NCBI GenBank assembly: GCA_041908845.1
Contig: JAYREN010000033.1
Location: 1-22,274 of the forward strand
Source of the DNA: JAYREN01 sp041908845
GTDB lineage: Bacteria > Acidobacteriota > Holophagae > Holophagales > Holophagaceae
Reading direction: 5' to 3'
Length of the DNA stretch: 22,274 bases
Shown piece by piece: positions 13,596 to 21,410 of the stretch (position 1 is its first letter; each line of letters opens with the position of its first letter). The notes beneath the pieces are model-generated. The model did not search any database and was not told the origin of the DNA. It was given only the letters and a program-made list of their open reading frames with translations. Position numbers and translations under genes: made by a program.

Positions 13596-13905
13596 TCAGG
13601 ATCCCGAACTTGAATCCATCCTGGCCCTGGATCGCACCGTCCACGAACCGGCGCGGCTGGCCATTCTCACGGTGCTCGCGGCGGCGGAGGAGGTGGAGTT
13701 CCTCTTCCTCCAGCGGGTGACGGGCCTGAGCAAGGGCAACCTGTCGAGCCACACCCAGAAACTCGAAGGGGCGGGCTTTCTTGAGACGGTCAAGGCATTC
13801 CGGGGTCGGATTCCCGTAACGAGCTTCCGCATTACCGATGGGGGACGCGCGGCGCTGAAGGCCTATCACAAGCAGCTTCGGGCGTTGTTGCCCGAGGAGA
13901 GATGA
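13588..13905 (+). CDS. Winged-helix transcriptional regulator, HTH_34 (MarR/ArsR-like)
   Basis: A 105-residue DNA-binding protein closely resembling the HTH_34 (PF13601) pattern. LDRTVHEPARLAILTVLAAA (14-33) is the first helix pair with the family's IHEPxRLxIL block; EFLFLQRVTGLSKGNLSSHT (37-56) contains the recognition helix; KLEGAGFLETVKAFRG (58-73) and VTSFRITDGGRAAL (77-90) make the wing and following helix. No ligand-binding domain or metal-binding Cys pair is present, so the signal is unknown. ATG 13588 overlaps the upstream stop by 8 nt and begins just before the conserved region. Likely autoregulator of this operon through the 33-nt palindrome at 12784-12816, and perhaps of divergent ltaE; this is inference from layout. 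Confidence 0.9.
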   Translation: MPDQDPELESILALDRTVHEPARLAILTVLAAAEEVEFLFLQRVTGLSKGNLSSHTQKLEGAGFLETVKAFRGRIPVTSFRITDGGRAALKAYHKQLRALLPEER

Positions 13906-13987
13906 TTCAGCCAGAGATGGAAAAGCTTTTTGAAACTACGAATGAACGCGAATGCCCCAATCAAGGTCAGCCAATGAGGTGCCCTGG

Positions 13988-15205
13988 CTATTCCCCCACG
14001 AGCACGAAGTAGTAACTGAAGTTCACCTCAAGGCCAGGCCAGGGCTGATTGAATTCCTTCCAAAACTTATTGTTCCGCTCCATCTTGTCCTCGTAACTCA
14101 TTCCACCGCTTACGAAGATGTTGTTCGGGTAGCCGGGATTGTTCTTGGGCTTGTCCTTGCGACCAACTCCAATGCACGTGTTCTCGGCCTCCCAGCCTCC
14201 CTTGCCATCGGGCTTGATCCGATAGAGCCAGCCCACATTCCATCGGTTGGGATCCCTCAGCATGTTTGCCTGCATCATAAGATTCGGATCCGTCCCCCTG
14301 GAGGGCTCGCTCCATTCCGCCTGAAAGACCTTCTGGATGAACTTGCCGGGGAAGAGTTTTTTCAGGTCGAAGGGCAGGCGCTTGTCGTTCAGGTACACCT
14401 TCACGCGGCCCTGGTAGCCCTCGGGTGGATCGACGACAGGACGAAATGTAAAACCGGGCCATCCGGACATGGACCCTTGGTGACGCGCCGTGCCCACCAT
14501 GTACGTGGGTTGGAGATACTCATGGGGATCTGGAAGGAAGCCCTGGCCCGGCACGTAGGCTTCCGCAAAGCAGCGCAAGCCCCGGAAAGCCGTGATGCGC
14601 AGAACCGGTTCTTGGGACAGCAGGGGCTTCAGATCGTATTGGCCACTGTTTTCTGCGCCCAGCAGCGTCCAGCTCTCTCCATCGTTGACCGTGGCCTCCA
14701 CCTTTACCTGCCAGGCTTCCCGCACCTCCCAGCGGATCCGGCCCGAGGGTTCCTCCCAAACCTTGAGCTGCGGCGTGCCTGGGCTGTTGTAGTCCAGCCT
14801 GCCCGGCAGATCCTTTTCTCCCTGGGTGATGATCCTGAATTCGGAGAAAGGCGGAACACCGCAGCATTCACCAAAAGCTAAATGTGCGAACCACTGGCGC
14901 CCTTCACCGCCAGTACTCTGGGTCACCGTGATGCCATAGTCTCTGATCACATTTCCCATCGTTAGCTTTACGCGGTGGAGAGATCGCAAATCCAGACCCA
15001 AGGCATTTTGATCGTATTTATGTGTGAAGGAGAGATCCAGGACGACAGGCCTTCCTTCCTTATCCCAGTTGCCCAGCATGGTGAACCACCCTTCGATGCC
15101 CAGGGGGGACATGCCCTTTTCGTATCGGCGGTCCTGGGCTGACAGCCCAGGAGCACTCAGGGCCGGAAGTGCGGCCAGTACCATCCAGCAGGCGAGCGGT
15201 CGCAT
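13988..15205 (-). CDS. Secreted protein of unknown function, lower GC than neighbours
   Basis: A 405-residue protein that I do not recognise. A signal peptide is clear (hydrophobic 5-18, likely cleavage after LSA at 23). The mature part is rich in aromatic residues and Gly and looks beta-rich: VVLDLSFTHKYDQNALGL (54-71), WEVREAWQVKVEATVNDG (159-176), GRVKVYLNDKRLPFDL (266-281), ending in the aromatic run NFSYYFVLVGE. Cysteines occur at GECCG (112-116), C212 and C344. ATG 15205 is preferred over the in-frame 15223 because GGGAG lies 5-6 nt upstream. Hand counts give 26/60 G+C at 14041-14100 and 28/60 at 15001-15060, against 40/60 in ltaE (12181-12240). Both flanks carry repeat-like debris. A carbohydrate-binding or surface protein is possible, but no function is claimed. 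Confidence 0.75.
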   Translation of the reverse strand: MRPLACWMVLAALPALSAPGLSAQDRRYEKGMSPLGIEGWFTMLGNWDKEGRPVVLDLSFTHKYDQNALGLDLRSLHRVKLTMGNVIRDYGITVTQSTGGEGRQWFAHLAFGECCGVPPFSEFRIITQGEKDLPGRLDYNSPGTPQLKVWEEPSGRIRWEVREAWQVKVEATVNDGESWTLLGAENSGQYDLKPLLSQEPVLRITAFRGLRCFAEAYVPGQGFLPDPHEYLQPTYMVGTARHQGSMSGWPGFTFRPVVDPPEGYQGRVKVYLNDKRLPFDLKKLFPGKFIQKVFQAEWSEPSRGTDPNLMMQANMLRDPNRWNVGWLYRIKPDGKGGWEAENTCIGVGRKDKPKNNPGYPNNIFVSGGMSYEDKMERNNKFWKEFNQPWPGLEVNFSYYFVLVGE

Positions 15206-15596
15206 GGGTTCTCCCAAAGTCATGGAACGATTTCCAGGGTTGTGGTCAAGAATACGTTGCGAAAGCGCAATTCAGGCTTCGGGGTGGCGATCGGCCGAAG
15301 ATCGGGTGGTTGACACCCTTCTTCAGCAGGGCTCGTTCTGCACCCTGGAGATCCCATTTATGTGGCTTTGACGTTCTTTGTGGCTATACGATTTTTTCTG
15401 GTGTTGGCCCTGATCGCGGCCTGTTTTCTGGGGTGGGGCTGTCAGGCGGAACCCTTGGTGTGATCGCCACAAAGAACGCAAAACACGCAAAGCGCCCGTG
15501 GGAAGGGCTGAGGCACCGGGGTAGTGCGGGGCGTTCGATTGAAGCCCTGACGGTCGCCCCGCCTCTGGCACACTGTCCTTTTGGACCGGAGCGCGA
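15206..15596. other. 391-nt gene-free divergent region upstream of uppP
   Basis: Holds a small hairpin (TTGCG, 15257-15261, with CGCAA, 15266-15270), the 13-bp inverted repeat described separately, a repeat-like ACAAAGAACGCAAAACACGC stretch (15469-15488) and a short hairpin GTCC-TTTT-GGAC (15575-15586) just before the uppP ribosome site. A 28-codon GTG-started reading frame (15380-15463) encodes a hydrophobic peptide but has no ribosome site. No convincing promoter pair for either flanking gene was identified. Confidence 0.6.
15372..15478. repeat. 13-bp perfect inverted repeat bounding about 80 nt
   Basis: CGTTCTTTGTGGC (15372-15384) and GCCACAAAGAACG (15466-15478) are exact inverted copies separated by 81 nt. 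The right arm continues into CAAAACACGCAAAG, the style of A/C-rich dispersed intergenic repeats. It could be a small non-autonomous element or eroded repeat remnants. No target-site duplication was seen. Confidence 0.55.
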
Positions 15597-16433
15597 ATGA
15601 ATCTGCTGCATGCCATCATTCTTGGGATCGTCCAGGGGCTAACGGAGTTCTTGCCGGTTTCTTCCACGGCTCATCTCACGCTGGTGGAAAACCTGATGCT
15701 GGGGCGCAGCATGCCGCTGGCCTTTGATGTGCTCTTGCATGTGGGCACTCTGGTGGCACTCTGTGTGTATTTCCGCCGCGAGATTGCCCAGGTGGTGCGG
15801 GGGATTTTTGGTGGGGATCTGGAGGGGCGGCGCCTGGCGATCTGGCTCTTCATCGCGATGATCCCCACGGGTGTCTTCGCCATGGGCACCCGCCACCTCA
15901 AGGAGATGGCCAAGGGCCACATTTGGATCTACGGCGTTTGCCTGCTGTTGACCGCTGGGATGCTCTTCGCGGCGAACGCGCTGGCCAAGCGCAGGGAAGG
16001 GCGGGAGGTCACCGGGATGAATGCCTGGGATGCCCTGGCGGTGGGCACCATTCAGGGCATCGGTGGCGGCTTTGGTCTCTCTCGCAGTGGTTCCACCATT
16101 TCCATGGGGGTCTATCGGGGGTTGAGTCTGCCCGCCTCGGCGCGGTTCAGTTTCCTGCTGGGCATTCCGACCATTGCGGGTGCCGCCGTGGTCGAAGGCC
16201 GGAAGCTCGTGAAGCCCCTCCTGCTGGGGGAAGCCCTTCCACCCGAAATGGCCTTTCCGGCGGGCTCGTCCCATCCAGCGCTGCTCTGCATCGCGGGGGT
16301 GCTGGTGGCGGGGATCGCCGGGTACGCGGCCATCGGTCTGTTGGATCGCTTCACCCGCAAGCCCAAGCTGGCGGGTTTCGCGGTGTACTGCCTCGGCGCC
16401 GGAGCCGTGCTGCTCTTCATGGGGTTCCGCTGA
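15597..16433 (+). CDS. uppP: Undecaprenyl-diphosphatase (BacA/UppP)
   Basis: Inner-membrane enzyme that dephosphorylates undecaprenyl diphosphate, recycling the lipid carrier for peptidoglycan and other envelope polymers; overexpression in other bacteria gives bacitracin resistance. The 278 residues are almost entirely hydrophobic helices and carry both catalytic signatures: GIVQGLTEFLPVSSTAHL (10-27, with Glu17) and GIGGGFGLSRSGSTIS (154-169, with Arg163). The second motif has FGLSRSG where PGxSRSG is usual, a modest deviation. Length is typical (about 265-280). ATG 15597 has CGGAG 5-6 nt upstream and starts exactly where the family does. It appears to be a single-gene unit: 155 nt separate it from the next gene. 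Confidence 0.95.
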   Translation: MNLLHAIILGIVQGLTEFLPVSSTAHLTLVENLMLGRSMPLAFDVLLHVGTLVALCVYFRREIAQVVRGIFGGDLEGRRLAIWLFIAMIPTGVFAMGTRHLKEMAKGHIWIYGVCLLLTAGMLFAANALAKRREGREVTGMNAWDALAVGTIQGIGGGFGLSRSGSTISMGVYRGLSLPASARFSFLLGIPTIAGAAVVEGRKLVKPLLLGEALPPEMAFPAGSSHPALLCIAGVLVAGIAGYAAIGLLDRFTRKPKLAGFAVYCLGAGAVLLFMGFR

Positions 16434-16588
16434 GCCCCCTTGGGCGCACCATTCGACCGTTCCAGGGTTCGGCTAAGCCGGACTCTGGGAAGGATGGAGT
16501 CTCAGCCCGCTAGACTTCACGGGTTCAACCGGCATCTCAGGCACAACAGCAGGACTCAATCAGGATTCCATTCATTCAGGAGGTGGGC

Positions 16589-17350
16589 ATGATCCAGCTC
16601 ACGGACGTGCACAAAACGTTCACGGTCAAGGACAAGCGAACCCGGACCAAGAAGCGCATCGAGGCGGTCAAGGGCCTCTCCCTCATGGTCAAGCCGGGGG
16701 AAATCTACGGTCTGCTTGGGCCCAATGGTGCCGGCAAGTCCACCACCCTGCGAATGATCGCGGGCCTCATGCAGGCCGATCAGGGGCAGATCGAAATCTG
16801 TGGCATCGACAACCGCCAGCAGCCCGAGAAGGCCAGGGGCATGGTGGGCTATCTGTCCACGGATCTCAATGTCTATGGGCGGTTCACGCCCCGAGAGCTG
16901 TTGCGGCTCTTCGGGGAGTTCCAGGGTGTGGATGTGAAGGTGGCCGAACGCCGGGGCATGCACCTATTGGAGAAGCTGCAGCTCGTGGAGTTTGCCGATG
17001 TAAAGATGGAAGGCTTTTCCAGCGGTCAGAAACAGAAGGTCTCCATCGCCCGGGCGCTGCTGCACGACCCCAAGGTAGTGATCTTCGACGAGCCCACTAC
17101 GGGGCTGGATGTGCTCACGGCCAAGACGGTACTGGACCTGCTGCGCATCATGCGTTCCGAAGGCCGCTCTGTGATCGTGTCCACCCACGTGATGCCCATG
17201 GTCGACGAGATCTGCGATCGCGTAGGTATCATCTTCGACGGCGGCCTGCACGGCGACGCGGCGCCCAAAGAGATTCTGGAGTCCTGGGGTGTGAAGACCC
17301 TCGACGAGGTCTTCTTCAAGCTGGCCGCGCAGAGCGCGGTGGAGGTGTAG
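16589..17350 (+). CDS. ABC transporter ATP-binding protein, NatA-like
   Basis: A 253-residue ATPase of an ABC-2-type exporter. Walker A GPNGAGKST (44-52), Q-loop region MVGYLSTDLNVYGRFTPRE, signature FSSGQKQKVSIARALL, Walker B VVIFDEPTTGLD and H-loop STHVM are all present, so it should hydrolyse ATP. SSGQ replaces the usual LSGGQ, as in some NatA/CcmA-like proteins. The start is ATG 16589: AGGAGG (16578-16583) lies 5 nt before it, whereas the in-frame GTG at 16583 overlaps that site. The stop is followed by one base and then the ATG of the permease, so the two form an operon and complex. Sodium export is known for B. subtilis NatAB but is only one possibility here. Confidence 0.93.
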   Translation: MIQLTDVHKTFTVKDKRTRTKKRIEAVKGLSLMVKPGEIYGLLGPNGAGKSTTLRMIAGLMQADQGQIEICGIDNRQQPEKARGMVGYLSTDLNVYGRFTPRELLRLFGEFQGVDVKVAERRGMHLLEKLQLVEFADVKMEGFSSGQKQKVSIARALLHDPKVVIFDEPTTGLDVLTAKTVLDLLRIMRSEGRSVIVSTHVMPMVDEICDRVGIIFDGGLHGDAAPKEILESWGVKTLDEVFFKLAAQSAVEV

Positions 17351-17351
17351 G

Positions 17352-18581
17352 ATGCGCGGCGCCCTTCTCGTTTGCAAAAAGGAGTTCATGGAGCTCTCGA
17401 AGGACCGGAAGACCATGTTCTTCACCTTCCTGATGCCCCTGATCCTCTACCCGCTGATCTTCGCCATGATGAGCAAGCTGAGCCAGAACGATAAGGCCAG
17501 CCGCACCGGCAAGGCCAGCCGCATCATGCTGGTGGATGCCTCCCAGGCCATCGCGCCGCTGCTCAAGGCTGACACCAAAGCGTTCGAGATCGTGCCCGCT
17601 CCCCAGGGGGACGTGAGGCAGGCCATCCGGGACCAGAAGCTGGAAATGATGCTGGAGGTGGATGCCGAGGCCGCGGCCAAGGTGGAGCGCCACCAGACCT
17701 TCAGCCTCAAGGCCACTTACGACAAGAGTGACGATTCCTCCAAACTGGCCCTCACCCGCCTCAAGGAGGCCATGCAGAAGCAGGACAAGCAGTGGATCCA
17801 GGCTCGCCTGCAAAGCCTGGGCGCCTCGGCGGATCTGGCCGTGCCGAGCAAGATCGAGACCGTGGATGCGGGAGATATGGGGCTCTTCGTTGGCAAGATC
17901 CTGGGCGGTTTCCTCCCCTACATCCTGATGCTCATGATGTTCGCGGGGTCCATGCAGCATGGCATCTACGCCACCGCCGGGGAAAAAGAACGAGGCACCC
18001 TGCTTAGCCTTTTGTCCACGAGCCTGCCTCGCAACCAGATCATCCTGGGCAAGCTGTTTTACGTATTCGCCATCGGCATCATCAGCGCGCTCATCAATCT
18101 GCTGAGCATGGGCCTCTCCATGGGGCAGATCTTCGCCTCCGAAGCCACCACGAGTGCCGCCGCGGCCACAACGGCAGGAAGCGCCTCGGGGATGGGGAGC
18201 CTCGCCGCCCTGGCCAGCCCCATGATCCTGAGCCTCACCTTTCTGTTGATGGTTCCCTTGGGCCTGCTCTTCGCGAACTTCATCGTGATGATGGGCATCC
18301 AGGCCAAGAATACGGTGGAGGCGGGCACCGCCGTCATGCCGGGCTTCATGGTGGTGATGGTGATGGCCGTGTTTTCCATGGCGCCGGGCATCGAAAAACT
18401 GGCATTCCTGCCCTACGTACCCATCCTGAATGTCAGCCTCGCCATCCGAAAACTCTTCAGCCAACAGGGCAACCCCGTGGAATACACCATTGCCCTGGTG
18501 ATGACGGTGGGCCTGGCGGCGGCCTTGACTTGGCTTTCGACCCGGCTGCTGAACCGCGAATCGGCCCTTTTCAAGGTATAG
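17352..18581 (+). CDS. ABC-2-type permease, NatB-like
   Basis: A 409-residue membrane partner of the preceding ATPase. It opens with CKKEFMELSKDRKTMFFTFLMPLILYPLIF, the N-terminal amphipathic/first transmembrane pattern of NatB/ABC-2 permeases. A large extracytoplasmic domain (about 45-175) follows, then several membrane segments from about 180, including GGFLPYILMLMMFAGSM, GEKERGTLLSLLSTSLPRNQI (the conserved ABC-2 EKExGTL coupling segment), YVFAIGIISALINLLSMGL and MILSLTFLLMVPLGLLF. A low-complexity Ala/Thr/Ser/Gly stretch (about 262-285) breaks the membrane part. Length matches NatB (about 400). Translation is probably coupled to the ATPase gene by the 1-nt gap. The exported substrate, perhaps sodium or an antimicrobial compound, is undetermined. 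Confidence 0.9.
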   Translation: MRGALLVCKKEFMELSKDRKTMFFTFLMPLILYPLIFAMMSKLSQNDKASRTGKASRIMLVDASQAIAPLLKADTKAFEIVPAPQGDVRQAIRDQKLEMMLEVDAEAAAKVERHQTFSLKATYDKSDDSSKLALTRLKEAMQKQDKQWIQARLQSLGASADLAVPSKIETVDAGDMGLFVGKILGGFLPYILMLMMFAGSMQHGIYATAGEKERGTLLSLLSTSLPRNQIILGKLFYVFAIGIISALINLLSMGLSMGQIFASEATTSAAAATTAGSASGMGSLAALASPMILSLTFLLMVPLGLLFANFIVMMGIQAKNTVEAGTAVMPGFMVVMVMAVFSMAPGIEKLAFLPYVPILNVSLAIRKLFSQQGNPVEYTIALVMTVGLAAALTWLSTRLLNRESALFKV

Positions 18582-18608
18582 TTGGGAGCACGAGACTCGA
18601 GGGATAGC

Positions 18609-19136
18609 ATGGCAACGAAAGCAAAGGCCTCTGTGACCACAAGCTCCGCTTCGGTGAAGGGGCAGGAGAATCCGCTGAGCGGTAAGCTGGCCGAGGCTCT
18701 GGAACTGGTGAACGGCAAAAAGCTGAAAGAGGCGGGAACCGCCCTGACGGCCCTTCTCGCTGAGGCCCGCGAGGCCGGGCAGTTCGGCATGATCCGCACC
18801 ATCCAGACCACGCTCACGGCCCTCGAGGCCAGGGGCGCCAAGGCTGAATCCGGCAAGGATTCGCCCAGCTTGGATGCCTCCGTGCTGCTCAATGACAAGA
18901 AGCCTGAGGCGGCCCTGGAAGTGGTCGAGAAGGCCCTCAAGGCCGATGCCGCTAATCCTCGCCTCCATTTCCTGAAGGCCACGGCCCTTGCCCAGTTGGG
19001 CAAGTCCGAAGAATCCGCCGAGGCCCTGGGCAAGTCCATTGCCGCCGATCCCGGCATTCAGGTGCTCTTCCGCCTGGAGCATGACTTCGACGAGGTGCGC
19101 TACGACTCTGCCTTCGCCGAATTCGAGCGGGACTAG
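18609..19136 (+). CDS. Small TPR-like protein of unknown function
   Basis: A 175-residue, Ala/Lys/Glu-rich soluble protein. No signal peptide; the first 20 residues are Lys/Ser/Thr-rich and probably disordered. LAEALELVNGKKLKEAGTAL (about 26-45) and the later KPEAALEVVEKALKADAANP (about 97-116) with LHFLKATALAQLGKSEESAE (about 118-137) look like TPR helix pairs, the latter with the A-x-x-x-DP-style turn. This suggests protein-protein contacts but does not define a role. ATG 18609 is chosen because GAGGG sits 6 nt upstream; the in-frame codons before it overlap little more than the gap. It lies 27 nt after the permease gene and 12 nt before the YvcK-like gene, so is probably cotranscribed with both. 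Confidence 0.75.
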   Translation: MATKAKASVTTSSASVKGQENPLSGKLAEALELVNGKKLKEAGTALTALLAEAREAGQFGMIRTIQTTLTALEARGAKAESGKDSPSLDASVLLNDKKPEAALEVVEKALKADAANPRLHFLKATALAQLGKSEESAEALGKSIAADPGIQVLFRLEHDFDEVRYDSAFAEFERD

Positions 19137-19148
19137 GCTTCGACGCTG

Positions 19149-20138
19149 GTGATCGGTCCCCGGGGACTCCACGCGGATCAGCCTCTGCGGGTGGCAGCCA
19201 TCGGGGGAGGCACGGGGCTCGCAGCCCTGCTTCGGGCGCTCAAGCCCGAGGCGGGGCGCAGCCGCGATCCCTGGCGTCTCACGGGCATCGTTACGGTCTC
19301 CGATAACGGGGGCAGTTCCGGCCGTCTCCGGGCCGAATTAGGGGGCATCCCGCCTGGCGATCTGCGGAACTGTCTCTCGGCGTTGACCCACAAAGAATCC
19401 GTGCTTTCAGAGCTCCTGAACTACCGTTTCGGGGGGGAGGGCTCGCTGGCCGGACATTCCCTGGGCAACTTGATGCTGCTGGCTCTGGCGGATATCTCCG
19501 GCGATTGGGTGCGGGCCATCCGCCAACTTTCAGGGGTGCTGGTGACGGCGGGGAGGCTCTTTCCCTCCACTGTCGTTCCCGTGACCCTTTGCGCCGAGGA
19601 TTTGGACGGGCGTCGATACGTGGGCGAGACCGAGGTCAATGCTTCGCGCCCCCCCCTGTCGCGGCTCTGGCTGGAGCCCCGGGATTCCGAGCCCCTTCCC
19701 GAGGCCGTGCTGGCCATTCTCCAGGCGGATCTCATCCTTCTGGCCCCTGGAAGTCTCTATACTTCCACGCTCCCCAATCTGCTCATCCCCGAATTCCAGC
19801 AGGCCCTGGCCCGATCCGCGGCGCCTATCGTCTACGTGGCCAACCTGATGACTGAGCCCGGCGAGACTTCGGGCCTGGATCTCGAGGCGCATGTGGCGAG
19901 CATCCAGGCCTTCGGGGGGCTCGGTGTATCGGCGGTGATCGCCAACAGCGCGGAGCTGCCTGAGCCTGTGCTCCATCGCTACCGGGAGGAAGGCGGCGCG
20001 CCATTGCTGCCTGTGGGCGCGGAAATCTGCGGGGTGCCCCTGTTCACCCGCCCTCTCCTGGACCCCGAGGATCAGGTGGCGCGCCACCATCCCACGATGC
20101 TGAACCAGGCCCTTCGGGATGTCATTGAGTCCTTATGA
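19149..20138 (+). CDS. YvcK-like (CofD/YvcK family) protein
   Basis: A 329-residue cytoplasmic protein of the YvcK/CofD-like fold, which binds UDP-sugars in B. subtilis and helps balance central carbon use with cell-wall synthesis. Landmarks: VAAIGGGTGLAALLRALK (15-32), the Rossmann-like nucleotide loop; GIVTVSDNGGSSGRLRAELG (46-65); IPPGDLRNCLSAL (67-79); GHSLGNLMLLALADISGDW (101-119); LAPGSLYTSTLPNLL (198-212); and VANLMTEPGETSGLD (230-244). Order and length fit YvcK rather than the 2-phospholactate transferase CofD. The GTG at 19149 is 12 nt after the TPR gene; its ribosome site is weak, and a GTG at 19192 directly before AAIGGGTG is a less likely alternative. Sits in a run with the NatAB-like exporter. 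Confidence 0.9.
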   Translation: MIGPRGLHADQPLRVAAIGGGTGLAALLRALKPEAGRSRDPWRLTGIVTVSDNGGSSGRLRAELGGIPPGDLRNCLSALTHKESVLSELLNYRFGGEGSLAGHSLGNLMLLALADISGDWVRAIRQLSGVLVTAGRLFPSTVVPVTLCAEDLDGRRYVGETEVNASRPPLSRLWLEPRDSEPLPEAVLAILQADLILLAPGSLYTSTLPNLLIPEFQQALARSAAPIVYVANLMTEPGETSGLDLEAHVASIQAFGGLGVSAVIANSAELPEPVLHRYREEGGAPLLPVGAEICGVPLFTRPLLDPEDQVARHHPTMLNQALRDVIESL

Positions 20139-20261
20139 GCTGCCGAGACTGCTCCATCTTCAGCGGTGGCAGGGCCTTGCCGATGAGTCTATCCTGCCCC
20201 TTAGGGGATCCCGGAGCTCAAGGTCCGGACACCTGATGTGAGCTGAAGCGGGGGACCCTGA

Positions 20262-21383
20262 ATGGGATTGAAAGGCGATCTGGCCACGATGGGACTGGAG
20301 GATATCTTCCAGTGGCTCGCCGTGGGTAAGAAGACGGGAATTTTGGAACTCCAGGGCTTCCTCCACACCAAGCGCATCGCCTTTCACGAAGGCCGGATTT
20401 CCGGGGTGTGGTCCTCGGATCCCCGGGAATACCTCGGCCAGTACCTCCTCGCCTTCAACCGGATCACAGAGGAACAGCTCCGCGAGGCGCTGGCCACCCA
20501 GGAGGATGAAAACCAGCTGCTGGGGCGCATCCTGGTCACGCGCCAGCTCATCACCGAGGCGGAGATCCGCCGTATCGTGCAGCTCAAGGTAGAAGAATCC
20601 ATCTTCGACGCCTTCCTGTGGGAGATCGGGAATTTCGAGTTCCATGACGGCGCCCCGCCGCCGCAGAAGTCCGTCCTGTTGCAGCTGGATGTCACCGGCA
20701 TCGTGCTCGAGGGAGCGCGGCGGGTGGACGAGTGGAAGCGCATCAAACGGGTGATCAAGGGCGGAGATGCCATCCTCGACGCCATCTCTGAGACCATTGC
20801 GGAAATGTTGCCCCTGGCGGCCGATGACGCGGATCTGCTGGCCCGGCTCGATGGCCACAAATCCATCGACCAGTTGGTCATCGAAATGCGCGCCACGGAT
20901 TTCAAGGTCAACAAGCTGCTCTTCGATTTGCACGAGAAGGGCATGGTGCGCATCGTGCATCCCGGCGGCAGGCTGGGAGAACGCAGCAGCCTGCAACTGC
21001 AGCGGGCTCGTCAGCTGGTAGAGAAACAGAAGCTGCAGGAGGCCCAGACGGAGCTCAAGAGCATCCTAGAGGAGCAGCCCAGGCTCAGTGAGGCCACCCG
21101 CATGCTCGAAGTGGTGGAGCATCTTCTGGAGGATTCGACCATCGATGAAACCCAGGTGCCGGAGCTCGCCGTCAGCATCGAGGAACTGATGCAAGCTCAG
21201 TTGGGCCCCAACGAGGCCTTCCTGGCGACCCGGGTGAATGGCGTGTGGAGCATCAAGGACATCATCTCCATCTCACCCTTTGCCTCGGAAGAATGCCTGG
21301 CCATCTTTGCGAAGCTCCTGAAGCGTGGGATTCTAAAGGTTCAGAAGGCTGGAGGAACCCAGCTCGGCGCGAGGCGCTTCTAG
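20262..21383 (+). CDS. DUF4388 (PATAN) domain protein
   Basis: A 373-residue cytoplasmic protein. The N-terminal MGLKGDLATMGLEDIFQWLA segment, then KKTGILELQG and KRIAFHEGRISGVWSS (about 22-52), is the DUF4388/PATAN pattern (G-x-L-x-x-x-x-L-x-D-x-x-Q, then TG-x-L, then I-x-F-x-x-G-x-I), found in signalling proteins such as cyanobacterial PatA and many delta-proteobacterial and acidobacterial proteins. A middle region (60-150) shows helices seen after this domain in longer family members. Residues about 240-290 (SSLQLQRARQLVEKQKLQEA onward) look TPR- or coiled-coil-like. There is no receiver, kinase or GGDEF domain in this protein, so it probably works as an adaptor. ATG 20262 follows a G-rich ribosome site (GGGGGA). 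123 nt separate it from the YvcK-like gene. Confidence 0.85.
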   Translation: MGLKGDLATMGLEDIFQWLAVGKKTGILELQGFLHTKRIAFHEGRISGVWSSDPREYLGQYLLAFNRITEEQLREALATQEDENQLLGRILVTRQLITEAEIRRIVQLKVEESIFDAFLWEIGNFEFHDGAPPPQKSVLLQLDVTGIVLEGARRVDEWKRIKRVIKGGDAILDAISETIAEMLPLAADDADLLARLDGHKSIDQLVIEMRATDFKVNKLLFDLHEKGMVRIVHPGGRLGERSSLQLQRARQLVEKQKLQEAQTELKSILEEQPRLSEATRMLEVVEHLLEDSTIDETQVPELAVSIEELMQAQLGPNEAFLATRVNGVWSIKDIISISPFASEECLAIFAKLLKRGILKVQKAGGTQLGARRF

Positions 21384-21410
21384 GTTCCTCTCTTCCGAAC
21401 GGAGGGAACT

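Noticed and set aside
15566..15590. Sigma-54-like TGGCAC upstream of uppP
   Set aside because: The required TTGC-type element at the correct spacing is absent (CCTTT instead), and no activator gene is near.
16501..16540. GGGTTCAACC resembling a tRNA T-loop between uppP and the NatA-like gene
   Set aside because: No acceptor, D or anticodon stem can be built around it; a chance match.
17316..19172. 618-codon open frame on the minus strand with His-rich runs, antisense to the NatB-like and TPR genes
   Set aside because: It mirrors two genes with clear family features; the His-rich stretch is the antisense of Met/Val codons. High GC makes long shadow frames common here.
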